Below, in pieces: positions 35,101 through 50,100 of a stretch of 64,000 nt of DNA. The notes beneath the pieces are model-generated. The model was not told the DNA's origin and did no database searches. It saw nothing but the letters and a program-made list of their open reading frames with translations. The stretch is taken from the NCBI GenBank assembly GCA_028564705.1, contig JAPXFQ010002094.1:1-64000 (forward strand), written 5' to 3'. The stretch comes from Apricaphanius iberus. Its lineage: Eukaryota > Chordata > Actinopteri > Cyprinodontiformes > Aphaniidae. Made by a program: the position numbers and the translations under genes. Numbering within the stretch: the first letter of the stretch is position 1; each line of letters opens with the position of its first letter.

Positions 35101-38100
35101 TGAAAAACTTAAGGTCTCAAGTAAAAAGCAGGCAATGCTGAAATGTATTTGCTTGACTGAACCTAAAGTTGATGAGACTATTATCCTTCAGTCTTTACTC
35201 GACACTCCTAAAAGGAAAGAACTTATCATCTTCCATTTTGACGTCACATCATCGGTGAATATGAACTTATTTATTATTATTTGCCGTTTAAATAGTTATT
35301 TTGAAAAACAGAATTTTAATTAGTTTGTTTTTTTCCGTTTATGAAAAGGTTCAGAAAGGTCTCCCAGAATTCCTCTTCAAATTGTTGATTCTGCGCTATT
35401 TGACGGACTCTGAGGGAAAAATGTGGAGGTGCAATGACAAACAGCTGTATGTGATAGAGATCTTGGAGCCCACTGTCAAGTCAACAAGAAATGGAACTCG
35501 GGAGGTAAGAGTACTAAGCATTTAGTATTGATTAGCCTTTGTTTACGTTTATCTTCCTTAACTCTGTCTACCTGTGTTTCTCTGGGCTATTTTTCTTAAT
35601 AGGCACAAACGCCGAGAAACACATTCATGGATGTGTTTCCTAATATCTTCTGCCGACCACCCAAAGAGGTCCTCATGCTCGAGATGAGAAAGCAGGAGGA
35701 CCCTACCATTGTGAACAGTGAAGACCCACTGATGGATGATAAAGAGTTTAGGAGTGAGGCCTTTCAACGGCCATATCAGTACCTGACACGGTTCCATAAC
35801 AACATAAATCTAGATGTGTTTACATATCAAGGTGTTGAGGGGTCATATGTGGAATGTCTTCAGATGCTTCTCATGTACTGTGGTGTAATTGACCCATCCT
35901 GGGCTGAACTAAGAAATTTCACATGGTTTCTTAACCTTCAACTAAGAGACTGTGAGACATCAGTCTTTTGTGATGCCACTTTCACTGGAGACACACTAAG
36001 TGGATTCAAAACTTTTGTGGTGGACTTCATGATTCTAATGGCAAAGGACTTTGCTACTCCCTCTCTCAGTATCTCTGACCAGAGCCCTGGCAGGTCACAA
36101 GTGAATCTGACTGGTGTCCGAGATGAAGACCTGGCTCCTTTTCTCATCAGAAAAAGATGGGAAACTGAACCACATCCATACATCTTCTTCAATGACGACC
36201 ACAACTCCATGACCTTTATTGGTTTTCATCTTCAACCCAATGATCAGAACTATGTTGATGCAATTGAGCCCACCTCTAGAAGGGTGATCAGAAGGAATGT
36301 CATGACCAGAGCATTGTATGAAGGCCTACAGCTCCAAAGAGTACCTTTCAACATGGACTTTGATAGCCTTCCAAGATGGGAGAAAATAGAACGAATCTGC
36401 AATGTTCTTGGTATTCAATGGCCTCTTGACCCTGACGAAACATATGAACTCACCACAGATAACATATTAAAGATGCTAGCGATCCACATGCGGTTTAGGT
36501 GTGGCATACCTGTCATCATAATGGGAGAGACAGGGTGTGGAAAAACCAGGCTAATAAAATTTCTTTGTGAATTGCGAAGGAGTGGAGTTGCAACTGAGAA
36601 CATGAAACTGGTCAAGGTGCATGGAGGGACAACTTCAGAGATGATCTATAGTAAAGTCAGAGAAGCAGAAAACATTGCTTCTATCAACAAACAAGACTTT
36701 GGATTTGACTCTGTGCTTTTCTTCGATGAGGCCAATACTACAGAGGCTATCAGCAGTATCAAGGAGGTCCTCTGTGACAAAACCGTGAAGGGAGAATGTT
36801 TAACACCCAACTCAGGGTTGCAGATTATTGCCGCATGTAATCCCTACAGAAAGCACACAGATGATATGATTCAAAGGTTGGAATCTGCTGGCCTTGGGTA
36901 CAGAGTTCAAGCTGAGGAGACGGATGAAAAACTTGGGTCTATACCTTTGCGTCAGCTGGTGTATAGAGTTCAAGCGTTGCCACCAAGCATGATTCCTCTG
37001 GTATGGGACTTTGGACAGTTGAATGATCACACAGAAAAAATATACATCCAACAGATTGTGCAAAGAGTTACTACAAGCAGAGCAATTGATTCAACTTACA
37101 TCCAATGCATCACAGATGTTCTTTCAGCATCACAGAAGTACATGAGGACCAGGAAGGATGAATGCAGCTTTGTGAGCTTGAGGGATGTGGAACGCTGCAT
37201 GCAAGCTTTTGTTTGGTTCCACGACCACCATGAAATGTTCTTTTCAGAGCTTCGGAAATTTGAGAGTAGTCAAAACAACGAAGTAAATGAACAACACCAC
37301 AGACAGACTGAGGTTCAAGATCCTGTTCTCTGGTCTCTTGTCATGGCAATAGGTGTGTGCTACCATGCCTGTCTTGAAGATAAGGATAAATACAGACAGA
37401 AAATAAGCAACCGATTACCATCATACACCCCAGGGAGGATAATGCATGAAATTTCACTCATGCAAGATTTACTTTTAAGTGGTGTGCCAATGGGAGATAC
37501 TATCGCTAGAAACAGCGCCCTCAAAGAGAATGTTTTCATGATGGTTCTCTGCATTGAGTTAAGAATCCCACTCTTCCTAGTTGGAAAACCCGGAAGCTCA
37601 AAGTCCCTTTCCAAAACTCTAGTAGCAGATGCCATGCAGGGCCAAGCTGCTCATTCTGATCTCTATAAAATGCTTAAACAAATCCATTTGGTATCCTTCC
37701 AGTGCAGCCCTCACTCAACTCCTGAAGGCATCATCAACACATTCAAGCAATGTGGACGCTTTCAGGAAGGAAAAAACCTAAGTGAATATATTTCAGTTGT
37801 GGTTCTTGATGAAATTGGGCTTGCAGAGGACTCTCCAAAGATGCCACTAAAAACTCTCCATCCATTGCTGGAAGAGGGCTGCATTGATGATGAACCACTA
37901 CCACACAAAAAGGTTGGATTCATTGGTATTTCCAACTGGGCACTGGACCCTGCAAAGATGAACAGAGGCATTTTTGTCTCACGTGGTGACCCTGATGAGA
38001 AAGAACTCATTGAAAGTGCTAAAGGAATATGCTCATCTGATGTAAGGGTTTTGGAGAGAGTTAGGGATTTCTTTAAACCATTTGCAAGATCCTACTTGAA

Positions 38101-41100
38101 CATTTGCAAAAAACAAGGGAAAGGTTTCTTCGGCCTGCGTGACTATTACAGCTTGATAAAGATGATCTTTGCTGTGGCCAAGACCTCTCAACGAAAGCCC
38201 ACAGCAGAGGAGATTGTTAAGGCAGTGTTGAGAAATTTCAGTGGCAGGGATGATGTAGATGTAGTTTCAGTCTTTACCCAAAGACTTAGTATTGCTCCAA
38301 ATCTGGAGAACATCAACACCATTGATTTTGTAAAAGAAAACATTCAAGCAGTTGGACAAGAGGAAGAGTGTCGGTACCTCCTTGTGCTAACAAAAAACTA
38401 CGCAGCACTACAGATTCTACAGCAAACATTCTTTTCAGAAAGTGCTCAACCAGAAATAATCTTTGGATCTAGCTTTCCAAAAGACCAAGAGTACACTCAG
38501 ATCTGCCGCAACATCAACAGAGTGAAGATATGCATGGAGACAGGTCAAACAGTTGTGCTTCTAAACTTGCAGAATCTCTATGAAAGTCTCTATGATGCTC
38601 TCAATCAGTACTATGTATGCTTGGGAGGACAGAAATATGTTGATCTTGGCTTGGGAACCCATCGTGTAAAATGCAGAGTGCACAAAGACTTCCGGCTGAT
38701 TGTCATTGAGGAAAGAGAAGTGGTCTATAAACAATTTCCGATACCTTTAATCAACCGACTGGAGAAACACTATCTTGACATCAACATTGTCCTTAAAGCA
38801 GAGCAGAAAAAGATGGTGGAAGAACTGGAGAGATGGGCTAAACTTTTTGCTTCTCTTACTGGTCAGCATGCTGGAGCAGCTGAGACGTACAAGTACACTC
38901 TCCCTGACGTTTTCATTGGCTACCACTCAGACACCTGTGCTTCTGTGATTCTTCAAGTGACTGAGGAGCAGAGGGACAATTTGGAAACTTCAGATTCTAA
39001 GAGAGGACTGCTTGATGAGGCAAAACTCATACTCCTCAAATGTGCTACACCAGACTCCATCGTGCGGTTGGACTGTACAGGGCTGCCAAAAGTGGAAAGT
39101 CAGTATATGGCCAAGGTGTACTTTGAAGAACAGAGTAATAGCTGTTTAGCTGACTACATCCATGCTCACACAAGACAGGAAACCAATAGCAACACATTCT
39201 TCACAGAGGTAATGCTTACTCCACATTTTATTCCATATAAAGCCTGTACTTGTTTCAGATTCTAATATCTAACATGAATGTCAAACATTAGATGACCACA
39301 TTCTCCAGACTTTTGACTGCATTTGACATGGAACCCCTGGAGAAAATGTTCTATAGTGTTGAGCTTCTCTCACTCCAACAGTTTGATACAGAGCACTCCT
39401 TCCTAAAGAAAATAAGGTTTGTTTCTACACACTGTGTTTGTTATTATGGCCACCAAACCTAAAGATAACTTTTTACTCAGTGAGGTACATCTATAAATAC
39501 TTCTATGTTTAAATGTTCTATACTCGTGGTTTTTTAACATTCTATAACATAGACCACCTTAGTTAATACTAAGTTTAGTTAAATACCAGCCTAACTGTCA
39601 TTTTAAAACCCTACTACAACAGGACATAAAACGACAACAAAATAGAAAATTAATCCTTTTTCATTAGCAGTTTGTTGAAGAAAGTGCTTCTAAAGTGTTG
39701 ATTTTTTTATTTATTTAAATTTTGTTTTTCAAGTTGAGGTTGAAAAAAAATTAGCAACCCATGCAACTTGAAATTCTTAGCAGAGAATTAATAAAATAAG
39801 TCACCCTAACAATTGTGACTTAAACAAAAAAAGTTATATACACTTTACATGATTTGTAACTTGTTTAATCAGTGTCAAAACAGCACTATACTTCAGTAAA
39901 TATGTTCCTACAAAGAAGTCAATTACTTTTAGCTTGCATTTCTATTAGTGGTTAGCATGGTCCGTGGATATATCAATTAGCAAATCACACTGAATCTTGA
40001 ACTTAGGATTTAAGATGTAATTTAAACATGCTGGTTCATAGTAATTTGTATTTACCTTGAATAACTAATATCAACATTTCTTCTGAGTAGCACATAAGGT
40101 ATAAACATAGAGCCCTGATTTTTCATTTACTGATTTGCAAGATAGAGTTATTTATACAAGTATTGTTAAAAAGGTTTGCGCTGTTTCTTCGGAGAATAAT
40201 TTAAATTAATGGTAAAATAATACTCTTGAACAAATTTACAAGGAATATTCATAAATTGAAAGGTCTGATTATTTTTTTTCTACTGAAGGAACTTCCTCAC
40301 GGCTGAAAATGGAGGCAGTATGATTGGACCATGCGACCGAATCCTCATTATTCAGTGTGACTTTGACGAACCCTCTAAGAGCACCAATCTGATTGCATCT
40401 GCAAAGTTAGTCAATTATTTGTTTTCTGTGTGGATTTCACAACCGTTTCTGTTCCCATATTGAATTTTGTTATTCGTTTTCAGGTATTCATCTCTAAATG
40501 AGATCAACAAGTTAACACAAGAGAGCACAGGAAGCAGGGTGTTTGTGTACTTCATCACAAGGTTGCCTAGAATGGAAGGAGGGACATCCTACATTGGTTT
40601 TCATGGAGGTAGAAATAATAATTTTTTTAAATGTTTTCTTTTTTATTTGACCACAAAATAATCCAAGACATTGTGCTTTTTACAGGCCCCTGGAGATCGG
40701 TCCATATAGATGACCTCAGAAGGTCAAAGGACATTGTTTCAGATATTAAGACCTTGCAAAACATGAAAATCAGTCAAATGTTTGAAGAAAAAGCAACTCA
40801 GCCTGAAGGTAAAAGAAAATAAATCTAAAGGACAGCTTTTGTCTATATATGTATATCACTATAGGGTATGTATTTCTGTTTTTTACAGCTATGGAGACTG
40901 ATGACATGTACACAGAGAGTGAGCAGAAGGAGCTGGAAGAAAATGTAAGCAAAGACAATATATTTCACACTTTAGTTAGATAAAATTATTTTATAAAGTC
41001 TTATTTAACAAATAAGAAAATATTTAAAAGTTCATTTATTTCAGTAACTCACTTCACTAAAGAAATCCTATGATATAGAAAAATTACACTCTGGTAAATG

Positions 41101-44100
41101 GCAGGTTTACCAGAGTGAGTATGTGTGTGTGTGCAGACTGCGATTTACCATTTTTCAATCTCTTATTTCTGTTAAATGTGGTGATTTTTAGGTTATGGCT
41201 AATTAAAACATGATATTTAAGATAACCATATTACATTATAGCATTATAAAAAACTAATCCTAATACAGAAACGGTGTGCTTGATGAAAAGTATATTCAAT
41301 ATCTGCTTCAAGGTTATTTTCAAAAGCTACCTTTAATCTGACAGACGAGCCTTATTATATTTTAATTTGATTATTTTTATTATTTTCTTCTATGTTGTTA
41401 TTTTATTGTATTGTAATTTATTGAACGTGGCTCCAGTACAAAAAGTTTGCCTCTTTATGTACTCTGTTAGCCACCATAAGTTCATATTTTAATTTCAACT
41501 GGTTTCTATTCTTCATGAAGGGCTTAGATGATGTTGTAGATACTACATCATTGCTCCGGAGCTGCGTGCAGACTGCTGTTGGAATGCTAAGGGACCAAAT
41601 AACGAGTGGCTTTCGCAGCACTCAAAGGGTTGAGATCCTTTTGACTCTCCTGACTGACAATGATAAAATACAAGGTAAAAACATGATATATTTTATCGTC
41701 ATAGTTTGGACCATTTCAGAATATAATCCATTACCCGTTTGCTATTGTACATAATGAAATGCCAGGGAAAATTTCCGAATGGCTTTAGTTTTCATTATTT
41801 TAAAAAATATTTTTTTTGGACCACAACTTGATTTTTTTTAAGTCCATATAAACATTTCCCATACATTAATGGTATAGATAAAACATTCCCCAACCACCGG
41901 TCCAAGGATGAGGACCATATCAGTTCATGACCAGGAAACTCTTGTTTAGATAAATGCAGCGGAGTCCCGAAAAAAAACAAAATACCCTAGTCACCTTGTT
42001 CTTAGAAACAAGGGTAATCCACTGAACAAATCAGAGGTACAAGCTCTCCATTGACTGACCATTCAAAAAAACAACAGAACATATTTACAAAGAGCAACTG
42101 ATAGATAAGTTACACCTTTTTCTCTTATGCACCCCTTTTTAATGCCTCCCTTGGCCACTCCCTGAATCCCCTGTATCAAAAACCATGCTTCCTGTGCACT
42201 GCAGCTAAAACGTGGGGGTATCTGGAATAAATGACATTATGACTGTTTAATGAAAATATATTATGTTTAAAGCTGTAGGTAGGAATGCATGTTTTTTAAT
42301 TATTATTTATCTGCATGTCGACTGCAGCTGCCTTGTCATTTTTTGTCCGTTTTCAGATGAATTTCTTAGTTTACATGTTTAAATGCTTTTTTAATTATTA
42401 TTTATCTGTATGTCGACTGCAGCTGCCTTACTTTTCATTTTTTGTCTTTCTTCAGATGAATTTCTTCAAACGGTGAAGAAACGTCTTCACTCACTGTTAC
42501 AGATTCATGATGGGAACACGTTCATCAAGAGCGACTGGGTCCTCAAAGAGGCTTCAAACATTGATGCCTTGCAGGAAGGAGGCACTTTCAGGCAACTACA
42601 ATTACCTTAAAGATTAAAATTTAAAGCCGTTTTGAAAGCTTTTGTTGACTTATTTGGGAATTATTTCAGACACACCCTATGGAAGCGTGTTCAAGCTGTG
42701 GTAGTCCCCATTTTGGCACATCTAGTGTCAGTGATTGACCGGGACCAAAACTTGGATCTCCTGCTTGACAAAAACTGCTCTGAGTCAGTGAAGAGATTGT
42801 GGTTGGATATCTTTGCCAATGAAAAACTGCTTGAAATCTCACACCTAGCTGTGGACCCTGGGTATGTTGTAACCCCATGTGTTTTGTGATATCCTTTTCT
42901 GCAACATATTGTTTACCTTTTTATATGTATAATTTTTTCAGCTCTGAAGCAAGAACGATTCTTGTGCAGAACTACATTGCTCAAGACAGAAACATAGGCT
43001 GCAGCATGCCCTTCAGCTGGAGGATAAAGGACTACTTAGAGGAACTTTGCATTCATGCCCTACAGAATGAAGGTATTTGTATTTTAATATCTTCTTGAGT
43101 TAACATTTCACACATAGAGAGCCTTATCTTTTCTTTATGTCAAACTTGAATTATATGTTTCACAGGACACACTCATTTAAAAGTAGTTGAGATCTTTTGG
43201 AATACACCACTTGGGCGATACATTGAAAAAGCAGATTCAGAGACTCAGATGGAGTTTTATCATCGCTACCTTCAAGATTTCATCTCCATGTCGATGAACG
43301 TCACTTCTCCAGAAGATCTGCAGGTTGCCTTGATTTTACTGAATGCTCTAAAATGTCACGTTGTCTGATAAGTTGCACATATAATGTATTAAAGCACACA
43401 ATTTGCTTTTCCAGCTCCTCTGTGGTGCCTTGAATAGTTGTGTGAGTGAACTACGACTACAGCTGAACGACACAGAGAAAGGGACAGCTCTTCCCTGGGT
43501 TCATGCTGCTTATCACAAGTTCAAAAACCGGCTTCAGAACCTCTCCAGGATTATGTGTCTTGAACCCCAGGTGACCAATGACCTTTTGGGGAATCCAAAT
43601 GCATGGGACAGCATTGAACTTGTAAGGCTCGATTTACCACATATAGTTTTTAATGTATATTTTTTCAGGTAGTCTTGTGGCTTTTGACTTTAAAGTCTTG
43701 AAATATATATTTCTTGTCTCCAAGGTCCTCGATGTTTATGCTGCTTTTGCATGTTTGGAGCACCTGGAGCCCAGAATGCTGGACACCAATGCTCAAAGAC
43801 AAGCTTGGCTCAGGCAGGTGAAGAAACTTCAAGTTCCAATTGAACTGATCTGTTCTGAAGACGGCACGAGACATTATGGAGAGAGGAGCAAGATGATAGT
43901 CAACAGAGTCCAGTAAGTCAATAGAAAATGATAATCAGTGTTTATTATTTAGTTACATGGACTGTAAGGAAATCTATGTTCATGCTTTTTTTGTATTTAG
44001 ATCTGGATGGAATCGCATATTTTCTCTGTCATTATTCGTGGAGCACATGTTGATGGAAATTGAGCAGCTGGACAAGAAACTGACACCATTATTGTTAGAG

Positions 44101-47100
44101 AATATGCGTGGACTTGGCAAGGTTGTTACCTTTTTCATTTCTCTTTCAAAATAAGCTTCTTAACATGGAAATTACTTCACACTGATCTTTCTTTTACCCA
44201 GTGAAACTTTAATTTAAAAACATTTTCTTTTCTATCAAGATTCTTGAAAAGAATTCTGACGTCAAAACTCAGCAGATTTTCGAGGCAGTAATTGGTTTGC
44301 TGAAAAACTGTAAAGACGGAGCGGTGGAGCGCATTTTCAGGTAAAATCAGCATTGCTATATGCACTGCTGTTATTAGACACAAAATGTTGTAATGCATTT
44401 CATATATTTACGATAAAAAAATACCCTAAAATGGATCACAGTCATTTCCTTGAAGTTGAGCTGTGGGTAACATGATGTTAAACATAAATGCAAGGCACAA
44501 CCCCTACAATTGTACATTCTACCGATTTTATGTCAAATAAGTTATTGACACTTGCATTACTGCACACAGTGAAACTGTTCATTGTAAATAATTTCTGTGT
44601 AAATATTATAACTAGTTTATCTGTTTGTCTTTAGAATATTTATCTGTTTTTTTTTAGAATATATATTTGTTTATAAAGTTTAGTATTACAGTTAAAGTCA
44701 GACTATATTATGTTTTAAAAGAACCGACCCAACCATATTTGTACATAGTTTTTTCTTAGTCTAAAAAGCCATTAAGATGTTAAATCTGTGTTAACTAGAC
44801 CCTTAACTCAATATTTTGTGCTGAATCTTTGTGTTTCTTTAATGAAATGTGGCTCTTGTGGTTATGCTTGTATTTCCTGTCAACAGGTTCGGTCATACAC
44901 TGTGTCCAGTTTGCATGGGAGACCCCCAAGATCCACTCTGCCTGTCATGTGAACACATCTACTGTCTAGCTTGTATTAAACTGTGGTTGGTCCCCGGTCA
45001 GATGTACTGTCCCCTTTGCATGCAAGCAGTTGAGGAGAACTTCCCCTTGGTTCCCTCAAATGATATAAGGTGACTCTTTTAAGTATTTTAAAGTATATAT
45101 TCACATCCATCCCCGTTTTAGATGATTGGTGAGCTTGGATTATCTGACGCCAAAGCTAACTTACTGAATGTTTCTGTGCGTCTTGCTTTGTGTAGGATTC
45201 TTGTCAGCCAGCATGCTCAGTTTAGGAAGCGGTGCAACGCTTTCTTCATAGACTTGGTATCTACTATGTGCTTCAAGGACAACTCTCCACCATGTTCAAA
45301 CGTAATTTTACATTTGCTGTCTTTTCTCATGGTGGAGGCTGGCCCAGTTCCCATCCTCAGAGGTACTATGTTACAGCCTTTTCACAATGCTCATTAGTTT
45401 ATGACAGTGCTTCTGTGTGCGTGTGTGTGTACTCATAAAACTTTTTTTTTTTCAGCCAATCGACAAATGCTGACAAAAGTACTCTCTCCATTTGATGACT
45501 CTGTTGATAAAAACCCTGTTGTTCGCTCAGTAGTGCTCAAACTTCTGATGAAGTATAGGTGAGGTGTTATGGTTGCATACTATTTCAGCTGTAGTGTATT
45601 TTATGTTTCTTATAAACAGTAGTTTTCACACTTTTTTATTGCTCTTAGTAAATCAAAATTTAAAAGAAATGCATAAAATCACTTAGAATAATTTAACTTT
45701 AGTTCTAATACGTTTATTAAAAGGGGAAATTCCAACTTTTTCTGTACGAAATTATAAGTGCACTATTTATTAGCACCCCTGATTTTGGTATTTTTGATAA
45801 AAAATTTTATATTTTAAAACATTTTCGATATAAAAAAAAAGTTTCCCCTCTTTAGTTCTTTTTGCACATCTGTACTGAGAAGGTAATAGGTGTGGAAGCT
45901 GCTAAATGCATTGGGGTTTCTCATATTTATGTTTTTTTTTCCAGTTTTGATGAAGTTAAAGTATATCTGCAGCAGCACCTGGTGGCTGTTGAGCAGAGCA
46001 ACATCTTGGAGGAGACTGACAAAACTGAACTCTACTGCTTGTATATCAACTGTCTGGAGGTTTGCTTGGCTTTAAAAGCTAAACCTATATTGCAGAATGC
46101 CGCATAGCAGATTTTTTTTAACTTGTTTTCCTCTACATTCTCTCTAGGATTCTATGTTTGAGAGACTCCAGTTCAGGTCTGCTGCAGATAAGAAGGTGTA
46201 TTTACAGAATGAAAGTGCATTTCTGACTGAGTTTCTGCAAACACACGGTCAGTATGCTGAAAAGCCATCTGTGGAGTACCTGCAGCAGTTGGCTAGAGTG
46301 CGTATGGACCTGGATATGACTGCTAGCCTGATTGTGGAAAAACTGAGAGCAGCAGGTCTGTAATCCTGGTGTTAGGTTGCAGAGCAACGGCTCTTTTTAT
46401 TTTAGAAGAGTTTTTCACATGTTATCATTTTAAACCTCATCCAGGCTCACCTGAAGGTGGTCAGAATGGAGCCGCAGAATTTCTGGACAGCGTGGTGAAC
46501 CTGTGCAGGCGGAGTGGGAACGACTGGTATCGTGTCTATTTGATCCGCAAAATCTGCAGCCAATATGGAGTGGAGTTTGTCCAGAGACTTCTTAGGCGGG
46601 GTCAGATGAGTTGGCTCTTCCCTGAAGAAGTTCAACTACAGGTTCAGTGGCTTTGTTGGTTCATTTATGATAGTTGCTCAGTTATGCACACGGGCACTTA
46701 ATAACTGGTGTGGTTAAATTAATCCCCGAAACCAGGATGAAGAGACTCCTCCAGTAGATCACTACCTTGTGTGTGGAGAAGATTACAAGACAATCAGAGA
46801 AGCTGTTGCAAGGATAGTTATGGAAGGCAAAGTAGAAGGACTGGATGAGGCCTGTGAGGTATTGTTATTATTTAAGGTTCAGGCCAGAACTGTGCGTTTT
46901 TATCATTATTTCATGAGTATTTTGATTTTTTTGTTGTTTTATTATAGGGCTGCAGATGTGGGCCACAACAGAAAGCCGTTTACCTTCTATTATCACTGTA
47001 CAGAGAAATCACAACTCTTTATGGACAAACTGAGGGCTTCCATCCAAAGCCACAGGTAGATTCTTAAATCAAACCTTAAATTAGCCAAAAGACAGCATTC

Positions 47101-50100
47101 ATCAAAAAAAAATTATTATACGTCATTCATATAGAATACAATAAAAACTTGTCCTCTCCCTTTCAATTCACAATTATGTACAAATGTGTGTCGTTTCATG
47201 TAAAATCCCATAAAATTAAATAAAGTTTGTGGTTGTAGTTTGTGTCAAATTTTAAGTGGCAAAAATCTTTGAAAATTTCCTCTTAGAAAATAATGTATTT
47301 TTCAAGATTTTGTTTGTGTATAACAGATGTACCATATTTTCTGTAAAAATTATACCAACAGCAACTTGAAGCATTTGCAACTTTCATCCGGATGTCCAAC
47401 ATCCTTGCCAGCGCAGAGGTGAAGGCCTTTGCTCAGGCCCTGGTGACTAACAGAATGGGTCCTCTTTCGGTTCGTTCTGGGGTCTCCGGGGCCCAAAGTG
47501 TGGCAGTGGAATTAACTGTTCACTTAGCTGCCGTGCTGCTCTGTGGAAATCAGGGCATCTTGGCTCCTCTTCAGCAGCTAGCACTGACACCTGCCAACAT
47601 GCAGGTTTGTTTTACAGACTGTTTTACGGAAGTCATAACTACTTATATCTTATCTTTGAAATAAATGTGATACTCTTTTACATTTTGGTTTTACAGACAG
47701 CGTTTTTGCCCTCTATGCCAGAAGATATGGTAGCAGCAGCTCAACAAGCTCTCGGACAACTGCAGTGGTACCGTAAGTAAAAAACTAATATTTTATGTTC
47801 TCACACAAGATATTTCAGCTCAAACTGATATATAGGTAAAATTGAGCCATATCATATTATTATACAGGTTGTCCGAATGGTCATCCCTGCACCATTGGGG
47901 AGGTATGTTCTGTTCAATCAAATTTGTAAAAATATTGTAACAACTATTGTTTTTTTCAAGAGCTTTACATTCTATATTTTAAAGTATTTTTGCAACGTTT
48001 GTCACTCCAGTGTGGCCAGCCCATGCAAACAAGTCGTTGCGTAGACTGTGGTGCTGTAATTGGAGGAAATGACCATAGGCCTGTGCAGGGATTTCAGGTT
48101 CTTCAACTACAGTAAGTGCTTTCCGAATGTCAAGACAAAAGGTGCTCTGTAAATTGATTATATTTGTTTTAAGTTTTTAAATTTTAATATTGTGCTCTGA
48201 CAGAGGTGACCGTACCCAGACAGGCCACATCCTTGGTGATCCGAGTCGCCGGGACAATCCCGATATGCTGGACACAAAGAACATTTCACCCGTTCAGTTT
48301 AATTTTGTCCGAATGCTCACTCACATGGCAATGCTGCTGGGGGCCTGTAATCACACACAGGTAACGATCAGATTTCATTCATCACTTTTTGTAAAGATGA
48401 AGTGCTTGCAAAGTTTAGGATAAGTAAATAGGAATGCAAGCAAAAATCACAGCAGAAAATGTTTAAATACATTGATACAAAGAAATTCAATCTAAAATAT
48501 GTAATTGGGGAAATACAATTACAATTGTAAAAGAGGAAATGGCATCAACATTAATGACGAAATTATTGCAATCATAAATATAAAAAATGTATTATAAATG
48601 TAAAAGGGGGGTAAAAAATAGATTTAAAAAGTTTAAATAACGGTAAAGTAGGGATGCGACGATACCACTTTTTTCAAACTAATATGATACCGATACTTTG
48701 ATCAGAGTACTTGCTGATACATAGTACTAATAACGATACTTCTACCACACAAAAAATTTCAGAGTATCCAGATTTTAAGTATAGTTTAATGGTATCGGTT
48801 AACTCTAAGTGATACCAATACAGTACAAAAGATCGGCATTGGAGCATCAGTACAATAAAGACACCAATAAAAATAAGACAGAAGGGCTGAAGTTCAAATA
48901 AACACTTAGCTAAAAGTAAACAGGGCTATTGTGTTGATTGACTGTATTATTCCAGTCTTATCTCATATATATATCATATATATAATTGATATCGTTTCTT
49001 TTTGTATTTTTAGTTTATCTCTGCGATCATCAAGCCTCCAGTTGCAGAGCCTCCTGTATTCCTAATTGCCCACCTGAGAAAAGACATTGAACATCTGATC
49101 AGGTCCCTGGGCAAGGGGACGGATGACACAATCACAGCAATTCACCTGGTAATTAGCAGCTTGCTGGGACCCCACCAGCAAGAGAAATGTAAGCTAGAAT
49201 CTTGATGATTCCATATATCAAATAATATTCTTTGAAACTATCAAGAAAGTTGTTTAGCCCTCAATCAATTTGACCGTTTACCTATTAAACTCCATTAATG
49301 TGCATCTGAGTGTTTTTCCTTATTTTCATGTGAGAAATGGTGATCTCTAGTGGCCAATAAAAAAAAACACACAAGAAAAACCCGGTGCATTTAGCAAAAC
49401 AATGAATTTATTTATTGCATTCTTTTGTTGATATACTACAATATTATTGAGTTCTTTGAATTTGGTGTAAATCATTTGGCTTTGTTTTCCAGGGCCAGTT
49501 CCTTATGACAATCAGCTTTCAAATAAAGAGGCCAGAAATGGATGGGAGTTGGAAATGAGCAATGCTGTCATCACACCTCAGCTAAAGGTAGGAAACAAAG
49601 TATTTGATTCAGGAGGTAATTCTGTTGCCCACGTTCACGAGTGAACTATCAGTAAGTAAAACATATTTCCCTCTGTTATCTTCCTTTCACCAGCACTTGG
49701 ACAGACAGCTAAAAGAAGTGAACGCCTTCATCCGGGCTGACTCTCGCATCTCCGCTAACCCAATCATGAAGCTAGTGTTTGGTGACCCTCGCCTTTTCTT
49801 GGCCTCCCTGCCGGCAAACTCTCTGCTCCACTGTTCTGCCGTGTGGAGCTGCAGGGAGAAAGTGTGCGTTCTGAGCCTGACTCACATCCTTGAGCAGAAT
49901 GATGGCAAAGACACTGTGCCTGTGCTCTGGAGATTTCTACACAGGGTAAGATATGTCATCAAAACCATGCAAGCTTAAAAAGCACCTGCAGGGCTACTTT
50001 AAGCACCTTGAAGACTTTATGGCACATATTTTATGTCAGTAAAAAAATAATTAAATCTATATATCCTTAATTTCAGTAGCATACCCTAAAAGAAAAATCA

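Noticed and set aside
39209..39265. Extension of the 3.6-kb ORF past 39208
   Set aside because: The family protein continues from the next exon (MTTFSRLLTAF), and GTAATG at 39209 is the donor; the extra codons are intronic.
46891..47059. Frame reading AADVGHNRKPF in exon 49
   Set aside because: The frame reading KAVYLLLSLYREI matches RNF213 and keeps phase with both neighbours.
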